Assembly: GCA_037179515.1 (NCBI GenBank)
Contig: JAXCGZ010009462.1
Span: 30,001 to 94,000 of the forward strand
Reading direction: 5' to 3'
Origin: Halocaridina rubra
Taxonomy: Eukaryota; Arthropoda; Malacostraca; Decapoda; Atyidae
DNA length: 64,000 nucleotides
Made by a program: the position numbers and the translations under genes. A model generated the notes under the pieces. That model saw only the letters and a program-made list of their open reading frames with translations. It did no database searches and had not been told where the DNA came from. Positions 33,648 through 47,500 of the stretch are shown in pieces (position 1 is the first letter of the stretch; each line of letters opens with the position of its first letter).

Positions 33648-34100
33648 TACACGCAATGAAAAACTACAATATGGTTGTGGGTTTATCTTGCGGGATGACT
33701 TCGTTGAGGCTGTGCTTCAGAAGAGTTTTATCAATTATGTCAGGGGTCCATTTTGCCCCCTTCCATAAATTGAGATTGCCCTTCATTTCAATGAGGGAAG
33801 ATTCCACAATTTTTCGTTTAATTAACAATTGCTTTTGAATAGCATAGTGGCACCACTCCAATCAACGAACAAAGTCATAGTATGGATTGGAGTGGTGCCA
33901 CCATGTTATTCAAAAGCACTTGTCAATTCAAACGAAAAATTGTGGAATCTTCTCTCATTGAAATGAAGGACAATCTCAATTTATGGAAGGGGTCAAAATG
34001 GACCCCTGACATAATTGATAAAACTCTTCTGCAGCACAGCCTCAACGAAGCCATCCCGTAAGATAAACCACAACCATATTGTAGTTTTTCATAGTGTGTA
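33648..34100. mobile_element. 450-bp foldback element with ~210-bp inverted arms
   Basis: The left arm runs from TACACGCAATGAAAAACTAC to about 33865. The right arm starts about 33887 and ends GTAGTTTTTCATAGTGTGTA. Pairing is nearly continuous, with landmarks such as GGGGTCCATTTTG and CAAAATGGACCCC, and a loop of about 20 bases. No transposase frame. Confidence 0.9.
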
Positions 34101-34959
34101 ATTATTATTACTATTATTATTATTATTTTTATTATTATTGTTGCTGTTGCTTTTAGTTATTATTTATGTTATTATTATTGTAACTGGTTGTTATCATTAT
34201 TATTATTAGAATTATTGCTATTGCTGTTTGTATTATTATTAGCCTAAGTCTCATCTATTCCCAATATTATTAATTATTATTTTTATTATTATTTCTTAAT
34301 TTTGTTCATTATCTAACAATTATTATTCTTTATATGCACTTGTATGTGAATATGTGTGCATGTATATATTTCATATGTATATATTTATGTTTATGCATGT
34401 GTATGTGTGTAGGCATATATATTTTTATTATATATGCATATGTTTGTGTATGCCATGTATATGGGTATGTGTGTACATGTGTTTGTATATGTATGTATAT
34501 TTATGTGTATATTTAGTGATTTATATCATTAATTTCTTTTCCATTATTCTTGATCATTTCTTCTGTTTGGCTTTGTGTGATTTTGAGCTCATTGGTCCTT
34601 TGCTTTTCTTTATGTTAAAGGGATTACCTATTCAACGGTCTATAATCGTAATTAGAGATTAACATATTCTGTTGTTAATGACTTATTAATGATCTTGCCG
34701 GTTTTCTTTGTTTGAGGGTATTATTTCACTTGGATTATACCTGTCTTACTATCTTTAATTTTTAATTCCCTCAGGTCTCCTGAGTCCTTTTTGTTTTTAC
34801 TCCCTTTGTCTTTATTATTTTTGCACTCACTTGTGCATGAAAAAGGGTTCAGTAAGGACCAGATATATAGCGGTTTTTTTTTTTTATGTGTTGTTCCAGT
34901 TAAGACCCGAAATATAACATTATTTTTTTTGTGTGTTGTTTCACTGATGGGCTTCCTTA

Positions 34960-34960
<1 letters not shown>
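34101..34960. other. AT-rich, non-coding
   Basis: Short (TTA)n and TATG/TGTA-rich stretches (34330-34520). No gene seen. Open frames here are low-complexity. Confidence 0.5.
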
Positions 34961-35679
<719 letters not shown>

Positions 35680-35680
<1 letters not shown>

Positions 35681-36765
35681 TTGGATGTGTGCGTATGTAA
35701 ATGAATTTATTCCCCTGTCATAGCCTCTTTTTCCCTTTCTAGCTTTCTTTCTCTCTTCTTCTACTTTTTCTTATCAGCTGATTTCGTCATTGCGAGTTTT
35801 CTTGGCTATATATACCAAACCGCCATATTGAATGAATTTGAATACAGATATCAGAAACTTCATTAATAAATATTTCTGATGAAGGAGATGGTAAATATAT
35901 ATGAATATCGACTCGGAAACGGGGAAGCACATGTTATTTACTAGGTAAATAATTACCGGTTTCTCAGAATTTGTGTCGTTCATGTCATGGAGGAACGGAC
36001 GAAAACTCTACCCCACAGAATGAGGTGCCATTGGAAAACATTACGAAACGGGTCTTTTTTTTTTTTCGTTTTATCTAACTGCTTTTTCTAGTAACACAGT
36101 TCAAAATATAAATATGGCATAAAAAAAATATATGTGCAAAATAAAAACAGCTCTTTGTTAATTAATACTCAAAGGATAAAAAACGAAGAAGAATATCTTT
36201 AATAATTTAGTCTTCCCTACCAGCGACGAAAAAAAGAAGAAGAAAAAATTATGCTTTGATAGGATTTCGATAATTTGTCATGTAACCAGAGAAGGAATTC
36301 TGATAATTCTCAGAACAAGGAATTCTATAAATGAAAGCATTCCAGATATTACCACAAAGTTTATTTTGAAATCGTGATTCTATTCGTAAGGCTATAGAAT
36401 TAATTATCAAAAGACGATCTAAATAGGCTGCCATTAAATTTGTTTGAAACTCTTCACGAATAAAAAGTTATTAAATAATTAATGTATTAATTAACAAATA
36501 AATAAAGTAATATTACTTTCACTTTACACTAGTAATTATTTAAAAACCTTATATAAAAAGAATAAAATGTTTATATCATCATGATTAAACACAACTGCAC
36601 AATTACAAATGAGAAAATGAATATATAGAGACGAAGTAACAGAATTAAAAAAATATATTTTCCGCAACTCATTCAACATCCAAGTTAGAAATTAAATGAA
36701 ACTAATTAAGTGGCGAATAATAAGCATGCAAATTTGGTTCAATACCTGTCTGGATCACACTCACT
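35680..36765. other. AT-rich non-coding spacer
   Basis: No gene, RNA or repeat family recognised before the CR1 copy begins. Confidence 0.45.
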
Positions 36766-39353
36766 TGGCTATAGAAAGTGAGTTCAGGGAATTTCTTGTT
36801 GCTCGCATAAATGCTGGGTCAGAGAGCATTATAATAACTGTTGTATACAACCCACCAAGGAACCAAAATAGGCTTGAAATTTATGAGGAAAGTCATATAG
36901 GTACGATTGAAGTCATAAACTCAGTTGTTAACATGGCGCGGGAGAAAAAATGTAGGATTTTGATTATGGGAGACTTTAATCATAAAGAGATAGATTGGAT
37001 AAATCTTGACCCACACAGTGGTGAGGACTCCTTTGGGGCAAGATTCCTAGATTGCGTACAAGGGAATTTCCTACACCAACATGTAATGGAACCAACAAGA
37101 GCCAGGGGTGGGGATGAGCCATCACTACTTGATCTGGTGTTCACAGATAATGTGTTGGATATTGAAAATATTGAGTATGAACCACCAATTGGAAAGAGTG
37201 ACCACTGTGTGTTGTTGATGGAGTATATCATTGAAGACATTCTTCCTGAGAGTAGAGGCACTGAGGACATGAGGAGGAACTATCAGAAAGGAGATTACAT
37301 CAAAATGAATGAGCTTTTTGCAGTTATTGACTGGAGAACCTTATTTTACAACAAATCTGTACAAGAAATGTATGACATCTTTTGTGAGAAATATGGGAAG
37401 ATAGTAGATTGCTGCATACCTGTCACCAAAGTAGGTGTAATTCATGCCAGAGAGAAATGGTTCGATAATGGGTGTAAAAGAGCTAAGGAGTGGAGAGACA
37501 AATGCTGGAAAAGGTATAGGAGGAGAAAAAACATAAATGCCTGGCAAACCTACAAAAGAGCAAGAAATGACTACCTAAGTAAAAGGAGAGAGGCAGAGAA
37601 AGATTATGAGAGGGACATCACCAGGAAGGCTAAAGAAAATCCCAAGCTTTTCCACAGCTTTATCAGAGGAAAACTGAAGGTAAAAGAACAGGTTTTAAGG
37701 CTAAAGAGAGCGGATGGAAGCATCACTGAGACGGACGAAGAGATCTGCAAAGAATTGAACAAGGAGTTTCAGTCAGTATTTACAGTAGAAAATACCCCAC
37801 CCCCTCAGATTGCAGTGATAGAAGCTCAAGGGCCGGTATTAGAGAACATCAACCTTACAGCCACAGAGGTATGCAAGGCGCTGATGGATTTAGATGTTCA
37901 TAAAGCTACAGGTCCTGATGACATATCCCCTCATGTGCTTAAAAAATGCGCAAACACAATATCAGTGGCACTAAGTATCATATTTAAGGAGTCATTGGAG
38001 TCGGGGGAGATTCCAAGATGCTGGAAACAAGCAAATGTGATACCTATCTTCAAAAAGGGAAGGAGGGATACGGCTCTGAACTATAGACCAGTTTCCTTGA
38101 CCAGCATAGTTTGCAAACTTATGGAGAAACTACTAAGGAAACATATCTCTCTTCACTTGGAATCCTTCAACTTTTTGTCAGTGAGGCAACATGGCTTCAG
38201 AGAAGGAAGATCAACAGTAACAAACTTATTAGAATTTTATGATGAGGTAAGCCAAATCTTACAGGAAAGAGAGGGTTGGGCAGATTGCATATTCCTAGAC
38301 TTCCAGAAAGCGTTTGACACTGTTCCACATGGGAGACTTATTAGGAAGCTGCAATCAATGGCTAGAATAGGTGGAAATGTCTTGGAATGGATAAAAACTT
38401 ACTTAGAAGGAAGGGAACAGAGGGTTAGAGTAAGACACTCAGTGTCTGAATGGAGAAGAGTTAGTAGTGGAGTTCCACAGGGTTCAGTTTTAGGGCCACT
38501 TTTGTTCCTTGTATATGTAAATGACCTACCAGAGTCTGTAAATTCATTCATGAATATGTTTGCAGATGATGCAAAGATTGTGAAGAAAGTAAAAAACGAG
38601 AACAATGGTAGAGAACTTCAGGAGGATCTAAATAATCTGCATGAGTGGTCAGAAAAGTGGCTAATGAAATTCAATACCTCAAAATGTAAGGTAATGAGAA
38701 TGGGTACAAGTGCAAGAAGGCCCAAGCTTGACTACTCGGTGGCTGGAGTACAGCTTCAGGAGACAGAAAATGAGAGAGATCTAGGAGTAAACATATTGGC
38801 AGATTTGTCTCCAGAAATACATATAAATGGCGTAGTAAGGGCAGCATATGCATTCTTATCAAATGTAAGGGTAGCCTTCAGGCACATGGACAAGGAAATG
38901 TTCAGAAATATTTATGTAACCTATGTGAGGCCAAAACTCGAATATGCAGCCCCCTTTTGGAATCCGCACTTGAAAAAGCACATAGCTAAGCTTGAAAAAG
39001 TTCAAAGACATGCCACGAAACTGGTGCCAGAAATACGCAATCTCGGTTATGATGAGAGGCTGAGGGAATTAGACATGCCATCACTCGAAGCTAGAAGAGT
39101 AAGGGGGGATATGGTGACAGTCTTTAAATTCCTTCATGGTTATGATAGAGTGGATAGGGATCGATATTTCGATATGGCTGGCTCTAGAACTAGAGGTCAT
39201 AGTTTGAAGCTTCGGAAGAAAACTTGTTTGCAGGATGTAAGGAAATACTTTTTCAGTGTAAGAGTAGTTGATAATTGGAATTCGCTAAGCGAGGAGGTAG
39301 TTAATGCTACCTCAATCCATAGTTTTAAGGACAGGTATGATAAGTATCACTAA
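36696..39353 (+). CDS. CR1-type LINE ORF2 protein: endonuclease-reverse transcriptase, 5'-truncated
   Basis: An 885-codon open frame. CR1 homology begins near 36770 (ESEFREFLVARINAG); the first ~25 codons come from flanking DNA. In order it has the endonuclease C-terminal half with IIMG-type GDFNHKEIDW (near residue 91) and GKSDHCVL (SDH, near 168). A basic linker follows, then an RT domain with YRPVSLTSIVCKLMEKLL, GFREGRSTVTNLL, CIFLDFQKAFDTVPHGRL, SSGVPQGSVLGPLLF and the catalytic FADD (near 622). The tail VRVVDNWNSLSEEVVNA is typical of the CR1 clade. The frame is uninterrupted, so the copy is young, but without the endonuclease N-terminal half and ORF1 it cannot move by itself. 3' end repeats AATTAGGTAATCAC follow at 39418-39445. 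Confidence 0.93.
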   Translation: MKLIKWRIISMQIWFNTCLDHTHLAIESEFREFLVARINAGSESIIITVVYNPPRNQNRLEIYEESHIGTIEVINSVVNMAREKKCRILIMGDFNHKEIDWINLDPHSGEDSFGARFLDCVQGNFLHQHVMEPTRARGGDEPSLLDLVFTDNVLDIENIEYEPPIGKSDHCVLLMEYIIEDILPESRGTEDMRRNYQKGDYIKMNELFAVIDWRTLFYNKSVQEMYDIFCEKYGKIVDCCIPVTKVGVIHAREKWFDNGCKRAKEWRDKCWKRYRRRKNINAWQTYKRARNDYLSKRREAEKDYERDITRKAKENPKLFHSFIRGKLKVKEQVLRLKRADGSITETDEEICKELNKEFQSVFTVENTPPPQIAVIEAQGPVLENINLTATEVCKALMDLDVHKATGPDDISPHVLKKCANTISVALSIIFKESLESGEIPRCWKQANVIPIFKKGRRDTALNYRPVSLTSIVCKLMEKLLRKHISLHLESFNFLSVRQHGFREGRSTVTNLLEFYDEVSQILQEREGWADCIFLDFQKAFDTVPHGRLIRKLQSMARIGGNVLEWIKTYLEGREQRVRVRHSVSEWRRVSSGVPQGSVLGPLLFLVYVNDLPESVNSFMNMFADDAKIVKKVKNENNGRELQEDLNNLHEWSEKWLMKFNTSKCKVMRMGTSARRPKLDYSVAGVQLQETENERDLGVNILADLSPEIHINGVVRAAYAFLSNVRVAFRHMDKEMFRNIYVTYVRPKLEYAAPFWNPHLKKHIAKLEKVQRHATKLVPEIRNLGYDERLRELDMPSLEARRVRGDMVTVFKFLHGYDRVDRDRYFDMAGSRTRGHSLKLRKKTCLQDVRKYFFSVRVVDNWNSLSEEVVNATSIHSFKDRYDKYH

Positions 39354-39441
39354 GTCTAAAAATGGAACCGATCAGGAGACGGGAAGATACGAGCTTTGGG
39401 CTCTTTCCCGTAAACACAATTAGGTAATCACAATTAGGTAA

Positions 39442-39445
<4 letters not shown>

Positions 39446-39523
<78 letters not shown>
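39446..39523. repeat. (CA)n between CR1 3' ends
   Basis: About 39 CA units join the end of the long CR1 copy to the start of a second, truncated copy. Confidence 0.95.
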
Positions 39524-39525
<2 letters not shown>

Positions 39526-40055
39526 TGTAACCTATGTGAGGCCAAAACTCGAATATGCAGCTCCCTTTTGGAATCCGCACTTGAAAAAGCACATAGCTAA
39601 GCTTGAAAAAGTTCAAAGACATGCCACGAAACTGGTGCCAGAAATACGCAATCTCAGTTATGATGAGAGGCTGAGGGAATTAGACTTACCATCACTCGAA
39701 GCTAGAAGAGTGAGGGGGGGATATGGTGACAGTCTTTAAATTCCTTCATGGTTATGATAGAGTGGATAGGGATCGATATTTTGATATGGCTGGCTCTAGA
39801 ACTAGAGGTCATAGTTTGAAGCTTCGTAAGAAAACTTCCTTGCAGGATGTAAGGAAATACTTTTTCAGTGTAAGAGTAGTTGATAATTGGAATTGGCTAA
39901 GCGAGGAGGTAGTTAATGCTATCTCAATCCATAGTTTTAAGGACAGGTATGATAAGTATCACTAAGTCTAAAATGGAACCGATCAGGAGACGGGAAGATA
40001 CGAGCTTTGAGCTCTTTCCCGTAAACACAATTAGGTAAAAAAAAATCGGTAATCA
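39524..40055 (+). mobile_element. Truncated CR1 3' end, tandem copy 2
   Basis: Starts at VTYVRPKLEYAAPFWNP straight after (CA)n and runs to HSFKDRYDKYH and the ATTAGGTAA end. One extra G near 39718 shifts the frame. Almost identical to 36770-39445 at its end. Confidence 0.88.
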
Positions 40056-40870
40056 CACACCTTCAGGCACATGGACAGGGAAATGTTCAGAAATATTTAT
40101 GTAACCTATGTGAGGCCAAAGCTTGAATATGCAGCCTCCCTTTTGGAATCCGCACTTGAAAAAGCACGTAGGTAAGATGGAAAAAGTTCAAAGACATGCC
40201 ACAAAACTGGTGCCAGAAATATGCAATCTCAGTTATGATGAGAGGCTGAGGGAATTAGACTTACCATCATTCGAAGCTAGAAGAATAAGGGGAATATGGT
40301 GACGGTTTTTAAATTTCTTCATGGTTCTGACAGAGTGGATAGGGATCGATATTTTAATGTGGTTGGTACTAGAACTAGAGGTCATAGTTTGAAGCTTCTT
40401 AAGAAAACTTTTTTGCAGGATGTAAGGAAGTACTTTTTGTGTTTTTGTGTAAGAGTAGTTCAAAGACATGCAACGAAACTGGTGCCAGAAATACACAATC
40501 TCAGTTATGATGAGAGGCTGAGGGAATTAGACTTACCATCACTCGAAGCTAGAAAAGTGAGGGGGGATATGGTGACAATCTTTAAATTCCTTCATGGTTA
40601 TGATAGAGTGGATAGGGATCGATATTTTGATACTGCTGGCTCTAGAACTAGAGGTCATAGTTTGAAGCTTCGTAGGAAAAACTTCTTTGCAGGATGTAAG
40701 GAAATACTTTTTCAGTGTAAGAGTAGTTGATAATTGGAATTAGCTAAGCGAGGAGGTAGTTAATGCTATCTCAATCCATAGTTTTAAGGACAGGTATGAT
40801 AAGTATCAGTAAGTCTAAAGTGGAACCGATCAGGAGACGGGAAGATACGAGCTTTGGGCTCTTTCCCGTA
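40056..40870 (+). mobile_element. Truncated CR1 3' ends, copies 3 and 4 fused
   Basis: One diverged copy runs from CTTCAGGCACATGGACAGG to about 40460. It is then joined inside the word for RVV to another copy of the RHATKLVPEIHNLSYDERL segment, which continues to the usual tail. So the 3' region is repeated within one unit. Several frameshifts. Confidence 0.82.
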
Positions 40871-41110
40871 ACCGTCTGAAATCTTGAGAGACATAACACG
40901 GAGCTGGTGTCAGATATACTAAATCTCCTTATGAGGAAAGGCTGAAAGAGTTGCACTCACCAATAATCGAAGAGAAGAAACTAAGTGCTGACCACTTTCA
41001 TAAAACAAAAATGATACTGGCTAGTGAGTGTAAAACAAGAAAACCAACAAGGAGACGGGGAATTACAAGCATAAGGCTCCAACTAGTAAGAGAAATTAGG
41101 TTATTAAATA
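40871..41110 (+). mobile_element. Diverged CR1-like tail
   Basis: Fragments such as LERHNTELVSDILNL and GRRGITSIRLQLV with AGAAATTAGGTTATT resemble an older CR1 subfamily end. Confidence 0.5.
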
Positions 41111-41571
41111 AATAAACAGGGAGAATTGTCCTTTGAAAAATGTAGTCTGATGGAATCTAATCGTGATAAGTAGAAGATAATTTTTTGATGATTGGTGCCA
41201 TCTGTCGGATGTTTAGGGGGAGCAACGAGTGTATGTATGTGTGTGTATGTGTGGCGGCATTGAACATCGTCTTGTTGAGTACAAGAAGTGGGTCGAAAAA
41301 TTAAACCTTTTTTAAAATCAAGTTAAATAGTGACCAGATTAGTGCCCCACTCGTATGTGAAATATTGACCTCAGCGGGTATTCGTGGGTATAAACTTGAC
41401 CTCAGGAAGGCCAATCGAGAGAGAGAGAATGTCGTGAAAAACACCATCGAGCCTTGACGGTAGCAAAGGCAATAATAATAATAATATCGATAATTATACT
41501 TTTTTCTCCGTGTTTTTTTTTTTTTTTTTTTGCTTTTTGGAGAGCCTTCCTGCCAACCAAAGTAATCCCCA

Positions 41572-44500
41572 ATGTATAAACAACTCCAAATGGGCCTTCG
41601 CGCTTTTCTGCTCCTGGCCCAGAAGATTTGGAGCTTCATATGTTACGTACTCCGCAAACAGGCTAGAGTGGTAAGTCTGTGTCATTTAATTACAACGTAA
41701 CTTTATTTTTCATAACGATAAGTATTATGTCTTTTGTAGGTACTCCTAAGGCTATTCTGAATATGAAATCTTACTGCAAGATACCTTATGACTGGGTGCC
41801 ATAAGTATTTACGTAATAATGCCTCTTCCGAGGTAAATATGTCCTTAACATTACAACAAAGGTCATAAAATGAATATCAGGTTAGGTTTAAGGTCTTAAG
41901 TTATCAGGTATGAGGTACAAGCCCATAACTACCTAATGTATGTCTATAATATTCTTTTTCTCATATCAGTTCTAAGTACATTTCTTCTTGGAAGAATTCG
42001 TCACAATTACGTAATAATCAAGTTATGATTTTAAAGTAATTATTACAGTTCTCTCCTTTCCTCTTATGCCACCACTATGGCTTCTTCATCACATATTTAG
42101 TATTAATGTTGGTAATTTAGTGGATTTTTTTTGCCTCATTTACTGGACAGAGCAGAAATTTTGATATAGTAGGTTTTTAGGTCCTCTCTTGGTTACTCTA
42201 TGCAGTTGATGTTTGTGTGTGGCATATTTTCCTGTTACACCCTTTTGAAGTGATATTTATAATTTACCTTTGGTTTTTTATGTGCTGTGAATTAATAGAA
42301 TCCCCAAAACCGTTGAAAATTATTCCCAACCTAATATATCTAGCTTTACTTAACCATAACCTTTCCTAACCTAACCCAACCTTCTCTAAAAACGACCAAT
42401 TCACAACTATTTTGAAGGTCAAATTGCTTCAAAAAACAAAAAATCTTAAAGTATCAAGACCTACTTAAACAGTATAAAATGGTTTTGAATGAGATGGGTG
42501 TAGTAGTGAAAAAATACCTTGCTTGCTCATGCTCAAATTTTCACGAATTGTTTTGAGAATAAGGCGCTGTACCTGAAAGCATTTTTTGATCACTAATGTA
42601 ATCCCCCATATGATAATATGTTCTAGGATAACTTCTTTAGTATCTTTATAACAGGATAGGTCTGGGGGGACTAAGCCCCGTAAGGAAAAAAGAGATCTGG
42701 TCGGTAATATTAAAATTTCCTATAATAATAGAGTTAAGTAAGAGAGTCTGGAGGCAAAGCACCCCCAGTCAGGATAAGGAGGTATACTTGGTAATTTTAA
42801 CAGGTACGCTCATACTGTATTTGATATAGATACTGAATTGTGAATTTCCAATGATTTCTTATGTAAAGCAAATAATAATAATAATAGATTTATTGTTTCC
42901 ATTAAATTTAGATTGTCTGTCTAATGTAGCTCAATCCATACAGAAATGATCCCCATTTTCAATCCCCTCACTTCAAAAATTATTAGACTCTTGAATACAA
43001 AATTAAGTGTCATGTCAGGTTCAGTCAAGCTAATCTGACCTAAGTTTAAAATTTCTTGTTTTATTGTTAGCAAATAACATCAGGTGCTTATTTGGGATTG
43101 ATCCTAATATCTTACATTCTGCAAAGCATCTTCCACATTAAGCTTTAAATTTTGATCTCTAGTTCATAGATTGCTTCTTAGTAATTGTTGATATAGTAGA
43201 CCAAACCATTCAACAGTAATAAATCTAAATTTGTGAGTGATATATCGAAAATGAATCAACTCTAGATATTTTCCCTTTTGTTGAAGTGTGGGTAATATGA
43301 TTAGTCTCCTTAAAGGTCGCCCAGTAATGTAAGCTCATATTTTGTCCAAAGTTTCTGTGCAACGGCCGTAAAGCGCCTCCATAAGTATGCGGAGTATTCT
43401 GGACTTTTACTGAATGTGCAGTTTGGCTATCGTAAAGGTCTAGGCACTTATGATGTGCTTTTGAATATATCTGCAGATATGCAAAAAGCATTGCATGGTC
43501 AGGAGTCATGCCTTATTGGTCATGATTTTATTGCCTTTGATTGTTTTAATCCCAAAGCTTTCATGTTTAAATTAAGAGACATGAGCGATCTTTTCTTAGT
43601 ATTATTGTGCAGTTACTAAGTCGCAGGACTCAAAAGATGGTGGTAGATGGACATCACAGTAAATTCAGCAAAGTGATCTCAGATGTCCCATAGGGTTATA
43701 TTCTTGGGCCCTTGCTTTTCACCAGTATACTCATGACATGTGGGTAGGCTTGGAAAGCAGACTTTTTACCTATGCTGGTGACTATACCTAAATTTCTGTA
43801 GTTCCATCCCAAACATGAGGCTAGTTGCTGCTGAGTCTCTGAAAATAGATCTTGCTAGCATAAGTACTAGGTGTAAGATATGGGTCATGAAGTTTAATGT
43901 TAATAAAACTCAAAGTATGATAATTACAATCTCCAGAATTCTTGATACTGATATTGATAATGTTCCCTTAAAATTATGCAATTTATCCAATATTGTGGGG
44001 GTAAGTTTTGTTAGCTTTGATACCAATCAGTATTTAAGAAGTTTCGTTCTAACCACCACTAGAAATTGGAATAAACTGCCTAACCATGTTGTAGCATTAG
44101 TGGATCTTTTGAAGTTTAAGCTAGGCACACATATATTTTGTTAAATAGACTGTAATGATGATTTTGCAGATTTTGTTGGACTAATGTCAGTATTGCATTA
44201 CTGAGTTTGTAACATTTTGTATGATTTTACTCTTTCTGTTTTCTGTGTTTCCTTTTGCTCATCAAATTGCTTCCCTTGCTGGAACCATCTGGTTTTAGTA
44301 TTTGTTTTTTTTTTCAGCTGAACTTGTTGTTTGACCATGATAGTAGTAAGAATAATAAAAATAATGATAAACCCATTCATATGGCAGTAAAAAGAAATGG
44401 TCACCGTGGCTCAGGCGGTAGCGTCTGCGACTTTGAGGCATCAGGTCGAGGATTCGCGCCCCGTCACGGTCCGAGGTTAGCAAGGGCATGCACTTAGGGT

Positions 44501-47500
44501 AACGATTACATCTGCCAAAACAAGTCCTTCACAAGAAGGCAGCCGTCCTAGCCCTTAGTAGAAAATGGAGTCTGTGACGTAAAACTGGATATATATTTAA
44601 TATATAATATGGTAGTAAAATGAAAAAATCAAAAGACTAAATATTCAGTATATTTAATTGTCTTAAAACTGCCATAAAGAGCAATGACTCTGAACACTAG
44701 GATTGCAGAAACTGAAGAAAAAGAAATGAATCCAAACCTGCATGCACTTCAAAGAGAGAGAGCATTTTCTAAGGATGAGTAACTCCCAGAACCCCTTTAA
44801 AGTTTAATAACCCCATAATCTGTTAGGCCAGATTAGGTTAGGTTAGCAGACTTTCCTTGTAATTTTGAATAACATAAGAGCACCCTGGGTTACTCTACTT
44901 TACAAGATCCCAAAAAAATAACTGATCCATATGTTTATTTAATATCTGGCTACCATGTAAGATACTTAAGATTATCTTAGCGACTTATTCTGTTTTTGGT
45001 TGTTTGATTGTCACATTCACAATTGCTACATAGTCTCGATTTGTCTCTGTAATCTTTTATTTCAATAGATGCCTTTAAGAAGGCCCAATGCTTCCCGGAG
45101 AGAGCCGTCTCTTGATGAGAAAGTTCAGCTTATTCAAGTTATTGAATTTACAAAGAAAAGTGTGTGCTTAGCATTTCATTTTAAAAATGTCAAGACTTAG
45201 GTGTATACCATTCTGAAGTGCAAACTGGAACATCTAACCTCCTATGATGATAACACAAACAAGAAGTGCAGAAGGCTATATACGAAAGAACCAAAAGCTG
45301 AACTGAATGTGCTTGTCTTGGAATGGTTTCTGCAGGCAAAAGCATCAAACATTCCAGTCAACTGACCATTACCTAGGGAAAAAGCATTAAGTTTCGAAAA
45401 GAGATGGACATCACAGAATTCTAAGCTAATGCAAGGTTGCTTGAATCATTCCAAAAATGTCATGCTAACTCATTCAGCATTATCATGTGAAAAAAGTGAT
45501 AAGAGTTTCAGGAGACATCTGTGACAATTGGAATATAAAGCTGAGTGAACTGATCTCTCCATATGATACATGAACAGGATTTTAGAGGCGAAAAGTATTA
45601 CTGTAGTGTTGTGTTGCAATGTAAATGGCAGTGTAAAAGTCCTTATTAAAGGGAAGGCAGTCCACATTGTTCCAGATATCTGGATATTAAATTGTTACCT
45701 GGTACTTGGATGAACATTAAGGAAACCTGAATGACTAGTACCATCTTCACCTCTTGGTTGACTGACATTAATAAGTAGATGCATACCCAAGGACGACATG
45801 TGCTACTCTTCTTGGATAATGCAAGATCACATCCAAGGGACCAGTCCTGTCACTGGACATGGGAATTATCAAATGCATAAAATGCCAATAATGGAAACTA
45901 CTTCTTAAACCAGAAAAAAAAAAAAAATAGAGCCATAGACATAGCTGAAGGTATAATTGTGTATGATGCGTTTAGTTCGATCTCAAATCACAAAAGTGTA
46001 TTACAAGGGAAAATGTTCAACGTTGCTTAAAAAAATGTGGATTTATAAGGGACCCAGATATGGTCTCTACAGTAGATTAATTCACAGAACTGAATTCAGG
46101 TTTAGATGATATGCTTAAATTGGCTACAAATATCAGTCTTTGAGTATTCTTCATGCTATTGTAGCACACAGCCAAGCCTGATAGTGTAACAGAAACAGCT
46201 GATAACATGGGCAGTGAGCAAGATGACCAAGATGATCCTCGCTTAAAGCTAGAGACTTACTCAGAAACAATGGACTTTCTGGCACTGAGTGAACTGTTTG
46301 CCTTGGACATGTCATTGCAAGAGGATTATCTGGAATGCATACGGAAGGCCCAGGACCTTCTGCAAGAGCGTATAAACACTGTCAAGTCTCATGCAAGGAA
46401 ACTGACAAAGGACTTTATTCTTATGTAAAACCATCATATTTTTCAACTATGGAGTAATTTTTCTTTTTGTTTTGCTTTAATACTTTACGTACATGTATAT
46501 ACTATTGTGATTCTACATATGTAATTTAACTTTGTCCTCAGGATGTTTTTTATAATTACACTTTAGACAGAAAGTTTCTTCATTTACTGCTTAATCTGAA
46601 CACTTGTCTAATCAGGACCCTTTCCTCCTGTGCCTTCATTGTCAGCATTTAGAGGGATTTTACTTTATATATCTTATTATTGGTGTCTGTCTCAAATTGC
46701 AAATATGTGAGTATTTTTTCTGTTTCAGGTGTTGCAGTACCAGCCTGTAAAATATGAGGTGTTGCCCCTCTCTCCGCTTTCAAAGCATCGTCTTAGTAAG
46801 TATTTTAGAATGAGATTATATTATACTTTGCATTTTATAAACTTGCTTCATATGCGCATTTTCAGAAGATTTAATAAGTCGAAGAATATGTTACTATTTT
46901 AGCTGTATTGAATTATTGTTTATTATGGCACTTATTTTATATGAGCATGATAACTTGCCATACAATGCTTAATGGTATAGATAACAGGTCATGGGATGTG
47001 ACTGTATGTCAGAGCTAATTAATTGTATTAATCTAGAGTCTTTATCTTATCCATGGGTTTTACCCTGGCTCTCTACCTAATTTATTCTTCCACCGTACAC
47101 CTGGTTTACTCTGCCCCTGCAGTATTAGTTATATTATTTCACTATCTTCTGAAGAAAATAATTATCTCCACGATCTTACCATCTCATCCAAATATTTAAA
47201 CTTCATAATGCCTATTATTCTTTAAGCACCATTGTTCAACACCCATAATCAGTTACCACATTAACTCAATGTGGTTTGTCTAATTTATTGTCAGAGTTTA
47301 TTATGTTATTCATAAGAAAATTTCTTGTAATTTTTCTATTCTTAGTATTTTGTGCATAGTCGAATGTATATACGGTAGCCATGATAGCAACCACCCGTTC
47401 ACTACTTTCAAATTTAGGAGTTTCCCAGCTTTTCTTTCACAGACCTTCATCATGTTTGAAACCATATTAATGTAAATACCTCCTTTGTCATTGTGACTAA

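Noticed and set aside
42350..42390. Telomeric CCTAA repeats
   Set aside because: Only two or three imperfect units (and the reverse near 44827), too few for telomeric DNA.
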